A DNA stretch of 64,000 nucleotides, taken from positions 124,001 through 188,000 of the forward strand of contig NZ_ARYN01000002.1 of NCBI RefSeq assembly GCF_002094855.1, written 5' to 3'. How positions within the stretch are numbered: the stretch's first letter is position 1; every line of letters starts with the position of its first letter. The notes under the pieces are model-generated. The model was not told the origin of the DNA, did not search any database, and was given only the letters and a program-made list of their open reading frames with translations. Position numbers and translations under genes: made by a program. This stretch comes from Zunongwangia atlantica 22II14-10F7. GTDB taxonomy: Bacteria; Bacteroidota; Bacteroidia; Flavobacteriales; Flavobacteriaceae. Positions 25,718-33,992 of this stretch are shown piece by piece.

Positions 25718-26347
25718 TTAATCTAGGTTATTTTTTTCCTTTTTATAAAAAAGGCTTTGTTTTATATTTTTTAGTCGTGTAAATGTTTTATCATTTAAGT
25801 CATGCTTTTTTCTATCCTTTTTCTTCTTTTCAGGATCGTAAAGCATTCCTGTACATAAGCACATTTTACGTTCGGTACGGGTTAGAATATCGTAGTTCTT
25901 GCAAGTTTGACAGCCTTTCCAAAAAGCTTCATCATCTGTAAGTTCAGAGAAAGTAACGGGCTGGTATCCTAACTCGTAATTTATTTTCATTACGGCTAAG
26001 CCTGTAGTAATTCCAAAAATTTTAGCTTCTGGAAAACGCTTTCTAGAATACTCAAAAACTGCCTTTTTGATATCTTTTGCAAGTCCCTGGTTTCTATAAT
26101 CGGGATGCACAATTAAACCTGAATTTGCAACGTATTTCTCGTGACTCCAGGTTTCTATATAACAAAAGCCGGCAAACTTATCACCATCTAGCGCAATAAT
26201 TGCGTTACCATTTTCCATTTTGGTAATCACATATTCTGGTGTACGGCGCGCTATACCTGTACCACGAACTTTGGCAGATTCTTCTATAGTTGTACAAATA
26301 ACCTCTGCAAATTTTGCATGAGATTTATTAGCAATGACAATCTTCAT
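25718..26347 (-). CDS. GNAT acetyltransferase heading the arginine operon; candidate N-acetylglutamate synthase
   Basis: A 209-residue protein with a GNAT core: the acetyl-CoA motif VHPDYRNQGLAKDIKKAVFEYS at residues 80-101 and the VMKINYELGYQP segment at about 119-130. After it come four cysteines, Cys146, Cys149, Cys163 and Cys165, in GCQTCKNYD and KMCLCTG, spaced like a metal site, then a Lys-rich tail. The other enzymes of linear arginine synthesis are all present downstream, except the first, N-acetylglutamate synthase. That makes this protein the natural candidate; GNAT proteins at this place are common in Bacteroidota operons. Its biochemical activity is inference. It lies 97 bases after the arginine-rich leader ORF. 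Confidence 0.82.
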   Translation of the reverse strand: MKIVIANKSHAKFAEVICTTIEESAKVRGTGIARRTPEYVITKMENGNAIIALDGDKFAGFCYIETWSHEKYVANSGLIVHPDYRNQGLAKDIKKAVFEYSRKRFPEAKIFGITTGLAVMKINYELGYQPVTFSELTDDEAFWKGCQTCKNYDILTRTERKMCLCTGMLYDPEKKKKDRKKHDLNDKTFTRLKNIKQSLFYKKEKNNLD

Positions 26348-26386
26348 TTGCTAAACGATTATTAGGATTGAAAAAATTAAATTGAA

Positions 26387-26482
26387 AGTTCTAACCGAAA
26401 AGGGAACCGGACTCACCTAAGTTCCATAAAAATATACACGCACTTACGTGCGGCGGGGAGTGCGGCGACGGCGTACGGGAAC
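26387..26482 (-). promoter_or_regulatory. Candidate arginine attenuator: alternative base pairing downstream of the leader ORF
   Basis: In transcript order (minus strand) the segments are 1: GTTCCC (26482-26477), 2: GGAAC (26425-26421), 3: GGTTCCC (26408-26402) and 4: GAACT (26391-26387). Segment 2 can pair with 1 or with 3, and 3 with 4. A CGCAC-GTAA-GTGCG hairpin (26452-26439) surrounds the leader stop codon. Segment 1 is inside the Val-Pro codons that precede the Arg run. A ribosome stalled on the Arg codons would cover 1, favouring 2:3; a ribosome that finishes would allow 1:2 and 3:4. The 3:4 hairpin is weak and its T-rich tract (T6 at 26376-26371) is offset, so a terminator is only a possibility. 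Confidence 0.5.
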
Positions 26483-26587
26483 ATAAACAACTGAAGGAGT
26501 TGATGGCCTGTTAAAAAGGGCAATCCAATCCTGTAAACCTTGAATAAGGCTTTCTAATATTTGTTGTATGTTCAGTGATTTTTTCAA
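26444..26587 (-). CDS. Candidate arginine leader peptide, 47 aa
   Basis: The ORF runs from a TTG (KKSLNIQQILESL...) and ends ...SVVYVPVRRRRTPRRT, with six Arg codons in the last nine residues, four of them consecutive and mostly CGC. It lies wholly within the long 5' leader of the arginine operon and its stop is 97 bases from the first structural gene. An in-frame stop is found about 19 codons further upstream, and no ATG exists, so the start is unsure. It is G+C-rich compared with its surroundings, and the nearest known kind of function is a ribosome-stalling leader peptide. It may also be a short protein of another sort. Confidence 0.6.
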   Translation of the reverse strand: MKKSLNIQQILESLIQGLQDWIALFNRPSTPSVVYVPVRRRRTPRRT

Positions 26588-26697
26588 AATAAAAGTTTCA
26601 AATAATATTAATAAGAAGATTATATAAGCATTACCTCATGCAGCGCACGGGGTATCGATTATTAGTTAATATTATTTGAGTTTGTGTATTCACAATG

Positions 26698-26728
26698 TAA
26701 ATGTAGGTTTTATTAACGGATTTACAAA
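26698..26728 (-). promoter_or_regulatory. Candidate Bacteroidota-type promoter for the arginine operon
   Basis: On the minus strand TTTG (26728-26725) is followed after 19 bases by TACATTTA (26705-26698), one mismatch from the TAnnTTTG -7 element, with normal spacing. Transcription would begin near 26690, giving a leader of about 340 bases that contains the arginine-rich ORF. It lies just after the ilvA stop codon. Confidence 0.5.
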
Positions 26729-26739
26729 GGTTTTTTTAA

Positions 26740-28008
26740 TCAAATAATGAATTGAAATAGATCTGGAGTATCGTTAAGATATCTTCCATAAAAATTACGC
26801 TCTTTCATTCTTTTTATTAACGGCTGAAAGTCGGCTTTATCTTTTAGCTCGATACCTACTACTGCAGGGCCATTTTCCCTTTCATGCTTTTTCGAATACT
26901 CAAAATGGGTTATATCGTCTGTAGGTCCTAAAACTTTATCTAAAAATTCGCGTAAAGCACCAGCTCGTTGCGGGAAGGTTACTACAAAATAATGTTTTAA
27001 GCCTGCATAAAGTAGAGCTCTTTCTTTAATTTCAGCTGTACGCGTAATATCGTTATTGCTTCCGCTAACGATACATACCACATTTTTACCTTTAATTTCT
27101 TCAGCAAAAAAATCTAATACTGAAATCGACATTGCCCCAGCAGGTTCAACCACTATAGCATCCTGATTATAAAGATCCAAAATGGTTTGGCATATTTTAC
27201 CTTCAGGAATGGTCACCATTTTGTCTAAATTTTGCTTACAAATTTCAAAATTTCGGCTTCCAACTTTTTGTACAGCAGCACCGTCAACAAAACGCTCTAT
27301 TTTATCTAGCTCTACCAACCTTCCTTCTTTTAAGGAAGCAGACATTGATGGAGCACCTTCTGGCTCTATACCTATAATCTTTGTTTTTGGAGATAATTCT
27401 TTAAAAACCGAAGAAACTCCGGCTAACAAACCTCCACCTCCAAGTGGAGCAAAAACATAATCTATAGGTTCGTTGGCTTGCTGTAAAATCTCTAATCCAA
27501 TAGTTGCCTGACCTTCAATTACCTTTTCATCATCAAAAGGATGAATAAAAACAAGGTCATCTTCTCCTGCTCTTATCATTGCATTTTTAAAAGAATCGTC
27601 GAAAGTATCACCTTCTAAAGCAACCTCTACCCAATCGCCTCCAAACATTTTTGTTTGTGCTACCTTTTGGCTGGGCGTTGTACTTGGCATATAAATTACG
27701 CCTTTAACTTTTAATTTATTACAGGCAAAAGCTACTCCCTGTGCATGGTTACCCGCACTGGCACAAATCACACCTTTCTCTAACTGATCTTTAGGCAAGC
27801 TGGAAATCTTATTGTAAGCTCCACGAATTTTGTAAGAGCGTACCTGCTGTAAATCTTCCCTTTTAAGCATAATATTTGCTCCAAATCGATTACTATATGT
27901 AAATGATTCAGCCAAAGGTGTATGTACAACAACTTTAGAAATTCTTTCAGATGCCTGTTTAACAGCTTCTATACTTGGTTTATATGTTTGTGCCAATGCA
28001 GTATCCAT
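26740..28008 (-). CDS. ilvA: Threonine ammonia-lyase, biosynthetic type
   Basis: Deaminates threonine to 2-oxobutyrate, the entry to isoleucine. PLP-lysine context SYKIRGAYNKISSL, the phosphate-cradle APLGGGGLLAGVS and GSNNDITRTAEI are clear. The C-terminal part (KHYFVVTFPQRAGALREFLDKVLG) is a single ACT-like regulatory module, shorter than the tandem ACT of E. coli IlvA, which fits the 420-residue family. The start is the ATG at 28008; a TTG lies one codon upstream. It follows ilvC after four bases and ends the ilv operon, with the arginine promoter downstream. Confidence 0.95.
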   Translation of the reverse strand: MDTALAQTYKPSIEAVKQASERISKVVVHTPLAESFTYSNRFGANIMLKREDLQQVRSYKIRGAYNKISSLPKDQLEKGVICASAGNHAQGVAFACNKLKVKGVIYMPSTTPSQKVAQTKMFGGDWVEVALEGDTFDDSFKNAMIRAGEDDLVFIHPFDDEKVIEGQATIGLEILQQANEPIDYVFAPLGGGGLLAGVSSVFKELSPKTKIIGIEPEGAPSMSASLKEGRLVELDKIERFVDGAAVQKVGSRNFEICKQNLDKMVTIPEGKICQTILDLYNQDAIVVEPAGAMSISVLDFFAEEIKGKNVVCIVSGSNNDITRTAEIKERALLYAGLKHYFVVTFPQRAGALREFLDKVLGPTDDITHFEYSKKHERENGPAVVGIELKDKADFQPLIKRMKERNFYGRYLNDTPDLFQFII

Positions 28009-28011
28009 CAA

Positions 28012-29487
28012 TTATTCATGTATTCTTTTCATTGCTGTCATTGCTTTTCTAAGCTTAGCTCCTACTTTTTCTACAGGATGCTGTCTTAGGGCATCATTTA
28101 CAGCAATTAATTCTAAATTATCTACTCCGGTTTCTTCAGTTCCAAAAGAATGACCAATAAAGTCCTTATCTAAAGCATTTACATAATCTTTAATAAGCGG
28201 CTTACAAGAATGATCAAAAAGGTAACAACCATATTCAGCCGTATCCGAAATAATTCTGTTCATCTCGAACAATTTCTTTCTGGCAATGGTGTTTGCGATA
28301 AGCGGAGTTTCGTGCAAAGATTCGTAGTAAGCAGATTCTGCAATAATACCAGCTTCAACCATTGTTTCAAAAGCAAGTTCTACTCCAGATTTTACCATCG
28401 CTACCATAAGTACTCCTTTATCGAAATATTCCTGTTCTGAAATCTCTTCATCAGAAGCATCGGTTTTTTCGAAAGCAGTTTCTCCTGTAGCGGCTCTCCA
28501 CTCTAATAATTCTTTATCATCATTTGCCCAATCCTTCATCATTCTGGAACTAAATTCTCCAGAAATAATGTCATCCATATGTTTTTGGAAAAGCGGACGC
28601 ATAATTTCTTTTAATTCTTCTGAAATCTCAAAAGCTTTGATCTTTGCAGGATTAGAAAGGCGATCCATCATGTTGGTGATACCACCATGCTTCAATGCTT
28701 CTGTAATAGTTTCCCATCCATACTGAATTAATTTTGCAGCATAAGAAGGCTCTACACCATCTGCAATCATTTTATCGAAACTTAAGATCGATCCTGTTTG
28801 AAGCAATCCACAAAGAATAGTTTGCTCTCCCATAAGATCAGATTTTACTTCAGCAACAAATGAAGACTGAAGCACTCCTGCTCTATGACCACCAGTACCG
28901 TAAGCATAAGCTTTCGCCCATTCCAGACCAATACCTAAATGATCATTTTCTGGATGTACTGCAATTAAAGTTGGTACACCAAAACCTCTTTTATATTCTT
29001 CTCTAACCTCACTACCAGGACACTTAGGAGCTACCATAATTACTGTGATATCCTCTCTAATTTGCATCCCTTCTTCAACAATATTAAAACCATGAGAATA
29101 CGAAAGCACTCCATCTTTTTTAATATGAGGCATGATTGCATTGATCACTCCTGTATGTTGCTTATCTGGAGTAAGGTTGATCACAAGATCTGCCGATGGA
29201 ATTAACTCTTCGTAAGTTCCAACTGTGAAATTATTTTCAGTTGCATTTTTGTAAGACTGTCTTTTTTCTTTGATCGCTCCTTCTCGCAGCGCGTAAGAAA
29301 TATCAAGACCGCTGTCTCTCATGTTTAATCCCTGATTAAGACCTTGAGATCCGCATCCTACAATAACTATTTTTTTATCTTTTAATGCAGCCACTCCATC
29401 ACTAAACTCATCTAGTTCCATGAACCTGCAAGTCCCCAGCTGGGCTAATTTTTCTCGTAAAGAAAGGCTGTTAAAATAGTTTGTCAT
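28012..29487 (-). CDS. ilvC: Ketol-acid reductoisomerase, long (class II) form
   Basis: Performs the isomerisation and reduction of acetolactate or acetohydroxybutyrate in valine and isoleucine synthesis. Sequence and length (491 residues) match the E. coli-type class II enzyme: [10 protein letters not shown] near the start, NADPH motif [44 protein letters not shown], and a duplicated helical C-terminal domain with [16 protein letters not shown]. The start overlaps the ilvN end by four bases (ATGA), so the two are coupled. Confidence 0.97.
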   Translation of the reverse strand: MTNYFNSLSLREKLAQLGTCRFMELDEFSDGVAALKDKKIVIVGCGSQGLNQGLNMRDSGLDISYALREGAIKEKRQSYKNATENNFTVGTYEELIPSADLVINLTPDKQHTGVINAIMPHIKKDGVLSYSHGFNIVEEGMQIREDITVIMVAPKCPGSEVREEYKRGFGVPTLIAVHPENDHLGIGLEWAKAYAYGTGGHRAGVLQSSFVAEVKSDLMGEQTILCGLLQTGSILSFDKMIADGVEPSYAAKLIQYGWETITEALKHGGITNMMDRLSNPAKIKAFEISEELKEIMRPLFQKHMDDIISGEFSSRMMKDWANDDKELLEWRAATGETAFEKTDASDEEISEQEYFDKGVLMVAMVKSGVELAFETMVEAGIIAESAYYESLHETPLIANTIARKKLFEMNRIISDTAEYGCYLFDHSCKPLIKDYVNALDKDFIGHSFGTEETGVDNLELIAVNDALRQHPVEKVGAKLRKAMTAMKRIHE

Positions 29488-30023
29488 GATATTGAATTTG
29501 TTGTATTAAATTTTTCTAAGATTCCTGTTATTTGCATTTCATTTTTAGTAACCGCGATAGTTCCTGAACGTACAAACTGCATTAAACCATAAGGTTTTAG
29601 TGTCTCGTAAAGTTCATCTACCTCGTGACGCTTACCGGTTTTTTCGATCACAAAGAATTTTGGCGTAACTGTAACGATACGAGCATTTGTAGCTTTAATA
29701 AATGCCTGTACATTAAGATCGTCCAAAAATTCTGAAGATTTGATTTTGTATAATGCCGTTTCCTGATAGATCATTTCTTCTGCAGTGTGATAAAAAGCCT
29801 TAATCACTTCGATTTGCTTTTCAATTTGTCCTACAATTTTCTTGATCTGTTCTTCAGTAACTTCAACCACAATAATAAAACGCATTACTTCTGGCACCTC
29901 ACTTGGCGATGCCGTAATACTTTCAATATTAATGTGTCTTCTTAGGAAGATCGCCGCGATTCGGCTTAAAAGTCCTAAGTTATTTTCAGTATATATCGAA
30001 ACTGTGAAATTTTTCTTTTCCAT
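29484..30023 (-). CDS. ilvN: Acetolactate synthase small (regulatory) subunit
   Basis: Regulatory partner of IlvB, conferring valine feedback. An N-terminal ACT domain ([21 protein letters not shown], then [11 protein letters not shown]) is followed by a second domain ([20 protein letters not shown], and [18 protein letters not shown]). The 179 residues match the common IlvH/IlvN type. The start overlaps the ilvB stop by one base. Confidence 0.95.
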   Translation of the reverse strand: MEKKNFTVSIYTENNLGLLSRIAAIFLRRHINIESITASPSEVPEVMRFIIVVEVTEEQIKKIVGQIEKQIEVIKAFYHTAEEMIYQETALYKIKSSEFLDDLNVQAFIKATNARIVTVTPKFFVIEKTGKRHEVDELYETLKPYGLMQFVRSGTIAVTKNEMQITGILEKFNTTNSIS

Positions 30024-31756
30024 TACTCTAAAATTATATCTGAAACTGATGCTCCTGTTGGTACCATTGGGAAAACATTTTCCTCCTGCTCTACTTTCAC
30101 TTCAAGGAAATAAGGGCCATCGTGTTCTATCATCGCTTTTACTGCATCTTTAAGCTGTGATCGATCTGTAACACGGTTTGCCTCGATATGATATCCTTTG
30201 GCTATAGTTACAAAATCTGGATTCGTCATTTCGGTAGAGGCATAACGCTTATCAAAAAATAATTGTTGCCATTGTCTTACCATTCCTAAAAATCCATTGT
30301 TTAAAATCACAATTTTAACCGGAACTCTGGTTTGGAAAATTGTTCCTAATTCCTGAATGGTCATTTGATAACCACCATCACCAATAATAGCAACGACTTC
30401 TCTATTTGGAGTTCCCATTTTCGCTCCTATAGCAGCAGGTAAAGCAAATCCCATAGTTCCTAAACCACCACTGGTTACGTTACTTCTGGTTTGTGTAAAA
30501 TCTGAATAACGACACGCAGCCATTTGGTGCTGCCCAACATCAGATACAATTACCGCATCTCCTTTGGTTTTTATATTGATTTCCTGAATAACCTCAGCCA
30601 TACCTAAATCCTGCTTATTAACATCAAGGTTTTTGCTGATTACTTTATCATATTCAGTTTTATACAATTCTTTAAACTCGTTATGCCATTCTTCATGAGA
30701 ATTTGGTTTAACTAAGTCTAAAAGGACTTTAAGCGTTTCTTTTACATTCCCTAAAACAGGAAAATCTGCATGAACGTTTTTATTAATTTCAGCAGGATCG
30801 ATTTCTAAATGAACCACTTTTGCCTGTTTTGCGTAGTGATTTAAATTACCGGTTACTCGGTCATCAAATCGCATTCCTATTGCAATTAAAACATCACACT
30901 CGTTGGTTAAGATGTTTGGTGCATAATTACCATGCATCCCTACCATACCAACATTTAATGGATGTTTTGTAGGTAAAGCAGAAAGTCCTAAAATTGTCCA
31001 TGCTGAAGGAATTCCTGTTTTTTCAACAAATTCCTTGAATAATTCTTCAGCTCCACCAAGAATTACACCCTGGCCAAATACGATCATTGGCTTTTTGGCA
31101 GAATTAATAACTTCTGCAGCCCTTTCTACCTCGCTTAGGTTCACTTCGGGATTAGGCTTATAACTACGAATCCCGCTACATTTTTTATAATTAAACTCTA
31201 AAGAAGCAAATTGCGCATCTTTAGTAATATCTACTAAAACAGGACCTGGACGCCCAGATTTTGCGATATAAAATGCTTTTGCGATCACTTCAGGAATTTC
31301 TTCAGCTCTAGTTACCTGGTAATTCCATTTAGTAATTGGTGTCGAAATACCTACAATATCAGTTTCCTGAAATGCATCACTCCCCAATAAATGAGAACCT
31401 ACCTGCCCGGTAATACAAACTAGAGGAGTAGAATCTATTTGAGCATCTGCAATTCCTGTTACAAGATTTGTTGCTCCAGGGCCAGAGGTTGCCACAGCCA
31501 CTCCTACTTTACCGCTTACGCGAGCATATCCTTGTGCAGCATGAGTAGCTCCCTGCTCATGCCTCGTAAGGACGTGGTGAATTTTATCCTGGTACTTATA
31601 CAATTCATCATACACCGGCATAATGGCTCCACCCGGGTAGCCATAAATCGTATCTACGCCTTCTTCTAACAAACACTTAATTACTGCTTCTGCTCCAGAA
31701 ACCGTCATTGAAGTATCTGCCGATGTCTTTTCGAAACTAGCTGTTTTTACTTCCAT
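30023..31756 (-). CDS. ilvB: Acetolactate synthase large (catalytic) subunit
   Basis: TPP-dependent condensation of two pyruvates, or pyruvate with 2-oxobutyrate. The active-site glutamate is in LTRHEQGATHAAQGYARVSG; FAD/carboligase region PGPGATNLVTGIADAQIDS in part; and the TPP-magnesium motif GDGGYQMTIQELGTIFQTRV near residue 440. 577 residues, a normal biosynthetic enzyme. The ilvD gene ends 11 bases before it, and ilvN follows with a one-base overlap. Confidence 0.97.
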   Translation of the reverse strand: MEVKTASFEKTSADTSMTVSGAEAVIKCLLEEGVDTIYGYPGGAIMPVYDELYKYQDKIHHVLTRHEQGATHAAQGYARVSGKVGVAVATSGPGATNLVTGIADAQIDSTPLVCITGQVGSHLLGSDAFQETDIVGISTPITKWNYQVTRAEEIPEVIAKAFYIAKSGRPGPVLVDITKDAQFASLEFNYKKCSGIRSYKPNPEVNLSEVERAAEVINSAKKPMIVFGQGVILGGAEELFKEFVEKTGIPSAWTILGLSALPTKHPLNVGMVGMHGNYAPNILTNECDVLIAIGMRFDDRVTGNLNHYAKQAKVVHLEIDPAEINKNVHADFPVLGNVKETLKVLLDLVKPNSHEEWHNEFKELYKTEYDKVISKNLDVNKQDLGMAEVIQEINIKTKGDAVIVSDVGQHQMAACRYSDFTQTRSNVTSGGLGTMGFALPAAIGAKMGTPNREVVAIIGDGGYQMTIQELGTIFQTRVPVKIVILNNGFLGMVRQWQQLFFDKRYASTEMTNPDFVTIAKGYHIEANRVTDRSQLKDAVKAMIEHDGPYFLEVKVEQEENVFPMVPTGASVSDIILE

Positions 31757-31767
31757 AATTCACCAAA

Positions 31768-33441
31768 TTAAAACTCATCGGTCACGCATCCTTTTGATGC
31801 CGATGAAACTGTTCTCGCATATTTATATAAAACACCTTTACTAAATTTTAAGGCAGGTGCTTTCCAGTTTTTTCTTCTTTCTTCAATTTCTGCATCTGTA
31901 AGATCTACATGTATAGAATCATCTTCTGCACTAATAGTAATTTTATCTCCGTCTTTTAAAAGAGCAATCATACCACCTTCCTGAGCTTCAGGAGTAATAT
32001 GCCCAACTACGAAACCATGAGTTCCTCCAGAAAATCTACCATCTGTGATTAAAGCAACATCTTTACCTAGTTTAGCTCCCATAATTGCAGAAGTTGGTTT
32101 AAGCATTTCTGGCATTCCAGGGCCTCCTTTTGGACCTTCGTAGCGAATCACCACAACATCGCCTTTCTTTACTTTTCCTTCTGAAATACCATCGTTAGCT
32201 TCGTATTCACTTTCAAAAACCTTAGCAGTTCCTGTAAAACTTAATCCTTCTTTACCAGTAATTTTTGCTACTGAACCTTCTTCAGCTAAATTTCCGTGAA
32301 GAATTCTAATATGACCAGTCTTCTTAATTGGCTGATCGATTGGATAGATAACATCCTGACCTTCTTCTAAATCTGGAACATCAGCAAGATTTTCAGCTAA
32401 AGTTTTACCAGTAACCGTCATACAATCGCCATGAAGTAAACCATGTTTCAACATGAACTTTTGTACGGCAGGGATTCCTCCAATTCTATGAATATCTTCC
32501 ATAGCGTACTTACCACTTGGCTTAAGATTTGCTAAAAACGGAGTGCTATCTACAATCTTTCCAAATTCTTCAATACCTAACTCAATCTCTGCTGAACGAG
32601 CAATCGCTAAAAAGTGTAATACCGCATTAGTAGAACCACCAAGAAGTGTTAATAGTCGAATGGCATTTTCCAGCGATTTTTTAGTTACAATATCTCTTGG
32701 TTTAAGATCTTTTTCAATAAGAAGTTTCATTGCTTCTCCTGCCCTTACACTTTCAGATTTTTTTTCTTCTCCTACTGCAGGATTAGAACTATTATAAGGT
32801 AAAGACATTCCTAATGTTTCTATTGCTGAAGCCATTGTATTCGCAGTATACATACCACCACAGGCTCCTGCACCAGGACAAGCTTTCTCGATCACATTAT
32901 CATATTCTTCCTGATCGATATCACCGCTCACTTTAGCTCCCCAAGCTTCAAATGCTGAAACTACGTCCAGTTTCTTTCCATTATGACATCCAGAAGCAAT
33001 CGTACCTCCGTAAACTAAAACTGAAGGTCTATTCAATCTTAACATGGCCATTAAGGCTCCCGGCATATTTTTATCACAACCTACTACAGTAACCAAGCCA
33101 TCATAAGACATGGCATTGACTACAGTTTCCATAGAATCTGCGATAATATCACGTGAAGGAAGGGAGAAACGCATTCCCGGAGTTCCCATAGAAATTCCGT
33201 CACTTACCCCAATAGTATTAAATATTAATCCTACAAGATCTGCAGAAAGCGTACCTTCCTTTACCAGTTTTGCAAGATCATTTAAGTGCATATTACAAGG
33301 ATTACCTTCGTATCCTGTACTGGCAATCCCTACAAATGGTTTATTAAAATCTTCTTTAGTTAAGCCTATAGCGTGAAGCATGGCCTGTGATCCCGGTTGC
33401 GAATCACTCTGAGTTAAAATACTACTATACTTATTGTTCAT
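31768..33441 (-). CDS. ilvD: Dihydroxy-acid dehydratase
   Basis: Dehydrates dihydroxyisovalerate and dihydroxymethylvalerate to 2-oxo acids with a Fe-S cluster. The cluster-binding cysteines are in [24 protein letters not shown] and [31 protein letters not shown] and [16 protein letters not shown] are further signatures. It has 557 residues, like other bacterial IlvD. It is the first structural gene of the ilv operon; an approximately 290-base untranslated leader separates it from the attenuator terminator. Confidence 0.97.
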   Translation of the reverse strand: MNNKYSSILTQSDSQPGSQAMLHAIGLTKEDFNKPFVGIASTGYEGNPCNMHLNDLAKLVKEGTLSADLVGLIFNTIGVSDGISMGTPGMRFSLPSRDIIADSMETVVNAMSYDGLVTVVGCDKNMPGALMAMLRLNRPSVLVYGGTIASGCHNGKKLDVVSAFEAWGAKVSGDIDQEEYDNVIEKACPGAGACGGMYTANTMASAIETLGMSLPYNSSNPAVGEEKKSESVRAGEAMKLLIEKDLKPRDIVTKKSLENAIRLLTLLGGSTNAVLHFLAIARSAEIELGIEEFGKIVDSTPFLANLKPSGKYAMEDIHRIGGIPAVQKFMLKHGLLHGDCMTVTGKTLAENLADVPDLEEGQDVIYPIDQPIKKTGHIRILHGNLAEEGSVAKITGKEGLSFTGTAKVFESEYEANDGISEGKVKKGDVVVIRYEGPKGGPGMPEMLKPTSAIMGAKLGKDVALITDGRFSGGTHGFVVGHITPEAQEGGMIALLKDGDKITISAEDDSIHVDLTDAEIEERRKNWKAPALKFSKGVLYKYARTVSSASKGCVTDEF

Positions 33442-33727
33442 TACTAATTTTTCTCTTCTCGTTAGATAAAATTACCGCCTTCAAAATGCCTCCGTTTTTT
33501 AGCTAAGATTGCTTAATTGTCTTCAACGACATATTTAACAGTGCAAAATATTGATTTTCAGTATTTTAAAAGCTTCTTTTTTACGACTGCTGAAACTAAC
33601 AAAAACATTTAATTTTTTACTTATTTAACAATAACATCTATATAATCTTTAAAATACAATTGATTTTAATTGAAATACGACATATTTTTATTTCCTATAA
33701 TTTCTCATAAACTTCAGAAAAAAGCAT
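33442..33727 (-). promoter_or_regulatory. Long untranslated leader between attenuator terminator and ilvD
   Basis: About 290 bases of AT-rich sequence with no ORF above about 20 codons and no gene. Two near-repeats, ATATGTCGTATTTCAATTA and ATATGTCGTTGAAGACAATTA, lie about 125 bases apart on the minus strand. I see no clear second promoter. The stretch is unusually long for an operon leader in this window, and I can assign no function. Confidence 0.4.
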
Positions 33728-33755
33728 AAAAAAAGCCATCTCGAGAGATGGCTTT
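33728..33755 (-). terminator. Intrinsic terminator in the ilv leader (attenuator terminator)
   Basis: On the minus strand AAAGCCATCTC and GAGATGGCTTT are perfectly complementary apart from the loop, followed by seven T's in total. The structure is a textbook rho-independent terminator upstream of the first gene, in the same direction as the operon and not at a gene end. That is the arrangement of an attenuator. Confidence 0.88.
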
Positions 33756-33787
33756 CATTTTATATAATATACACGCATCTTCTTATG

Positions 33788-33814
33788 GGTCAGGTTTTCA
33801 AAATGAAAATGACC
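33788..33814 (-). promoter_or_regulatory. Pause-type hairpin overlapping the ilv leader stop codon
   Basis: GGTCATTTTC pairs with GAAAA-CC-TGACC over ten base pairs, with a two-base bulge and an ATTTT loop, covering the end of the leader ORF. In classical attenuators the 1:2 helix sits at this point and pauses RNA polymerase until the ribosome arrives. AGATG at 33780-33776 could pair with CATCT in the 5' arm of the terminator as a short antiterminator. Confidence 0.55.
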
Positions 33815-33855
33815 TCAATAATTGAAGAAATAATGTGTTTTTTCTTAAAATTCAT
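33790..33855 (-). CDS. Candidate branched-chain leader peptide, 21 aa
   Basis: ATG-initiated ORF encoding MNFKKKHIISSIIEVIFILKT (21 residues). Eight of the last 14 residues are Ile, Val or Leu, with six Ile. It sits between a candidate promoter and an intrinsic terminator in front of ilvD, and its end lies inside a pause-type hairpin. Composition and position fit a leader peptide that senses charged isoleucyl-, valyl- and leucyl-tRNA. Such a short ORF has no direct proof of translation. Confidence 0.75.
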   Translation of the reverse strand: MNFKKKHIISSIIEVIFILKT

Positions 33856-33952
33856 AAAGCAATTAACCTCAGAGTTAGCTCTTAAGGCATTTATATACTT
33901 AATTTTTTTCGCGGCATTACGACTACTATTGTGTTTAACCTCGATTATCAAG

Positions 33953-33987
33953 TAAACTTAAGGATAATTTTTTAAGCTGCTTGCAAA
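33953..33987 (-). promoter_or_regulatory. Candidate promoter for the ilv operon
   Basis: On the minus strand TTTG (33987-33984) and TAAGTTTA (33960-33953), one mismatch from TAnnTTTG, are 23 bases apart, somewhat more than the usual 19-21. It lies just after the stop codon of the upstream GNAT-nitrilase gene. The leader ORF starts about 100 bases further. Confidence 0.4.
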
Positions 33988-33992
33988 AATGT

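Noticed and set aside
26401-26482. Structured RNA such as a riboswitch or tmRNA-like element
   Set aside because: The region has complementary segments, but no tmRNA, RNase P or known riboswitch consensus was recognised. The arginine-rich ORF gives a simpler explanation.
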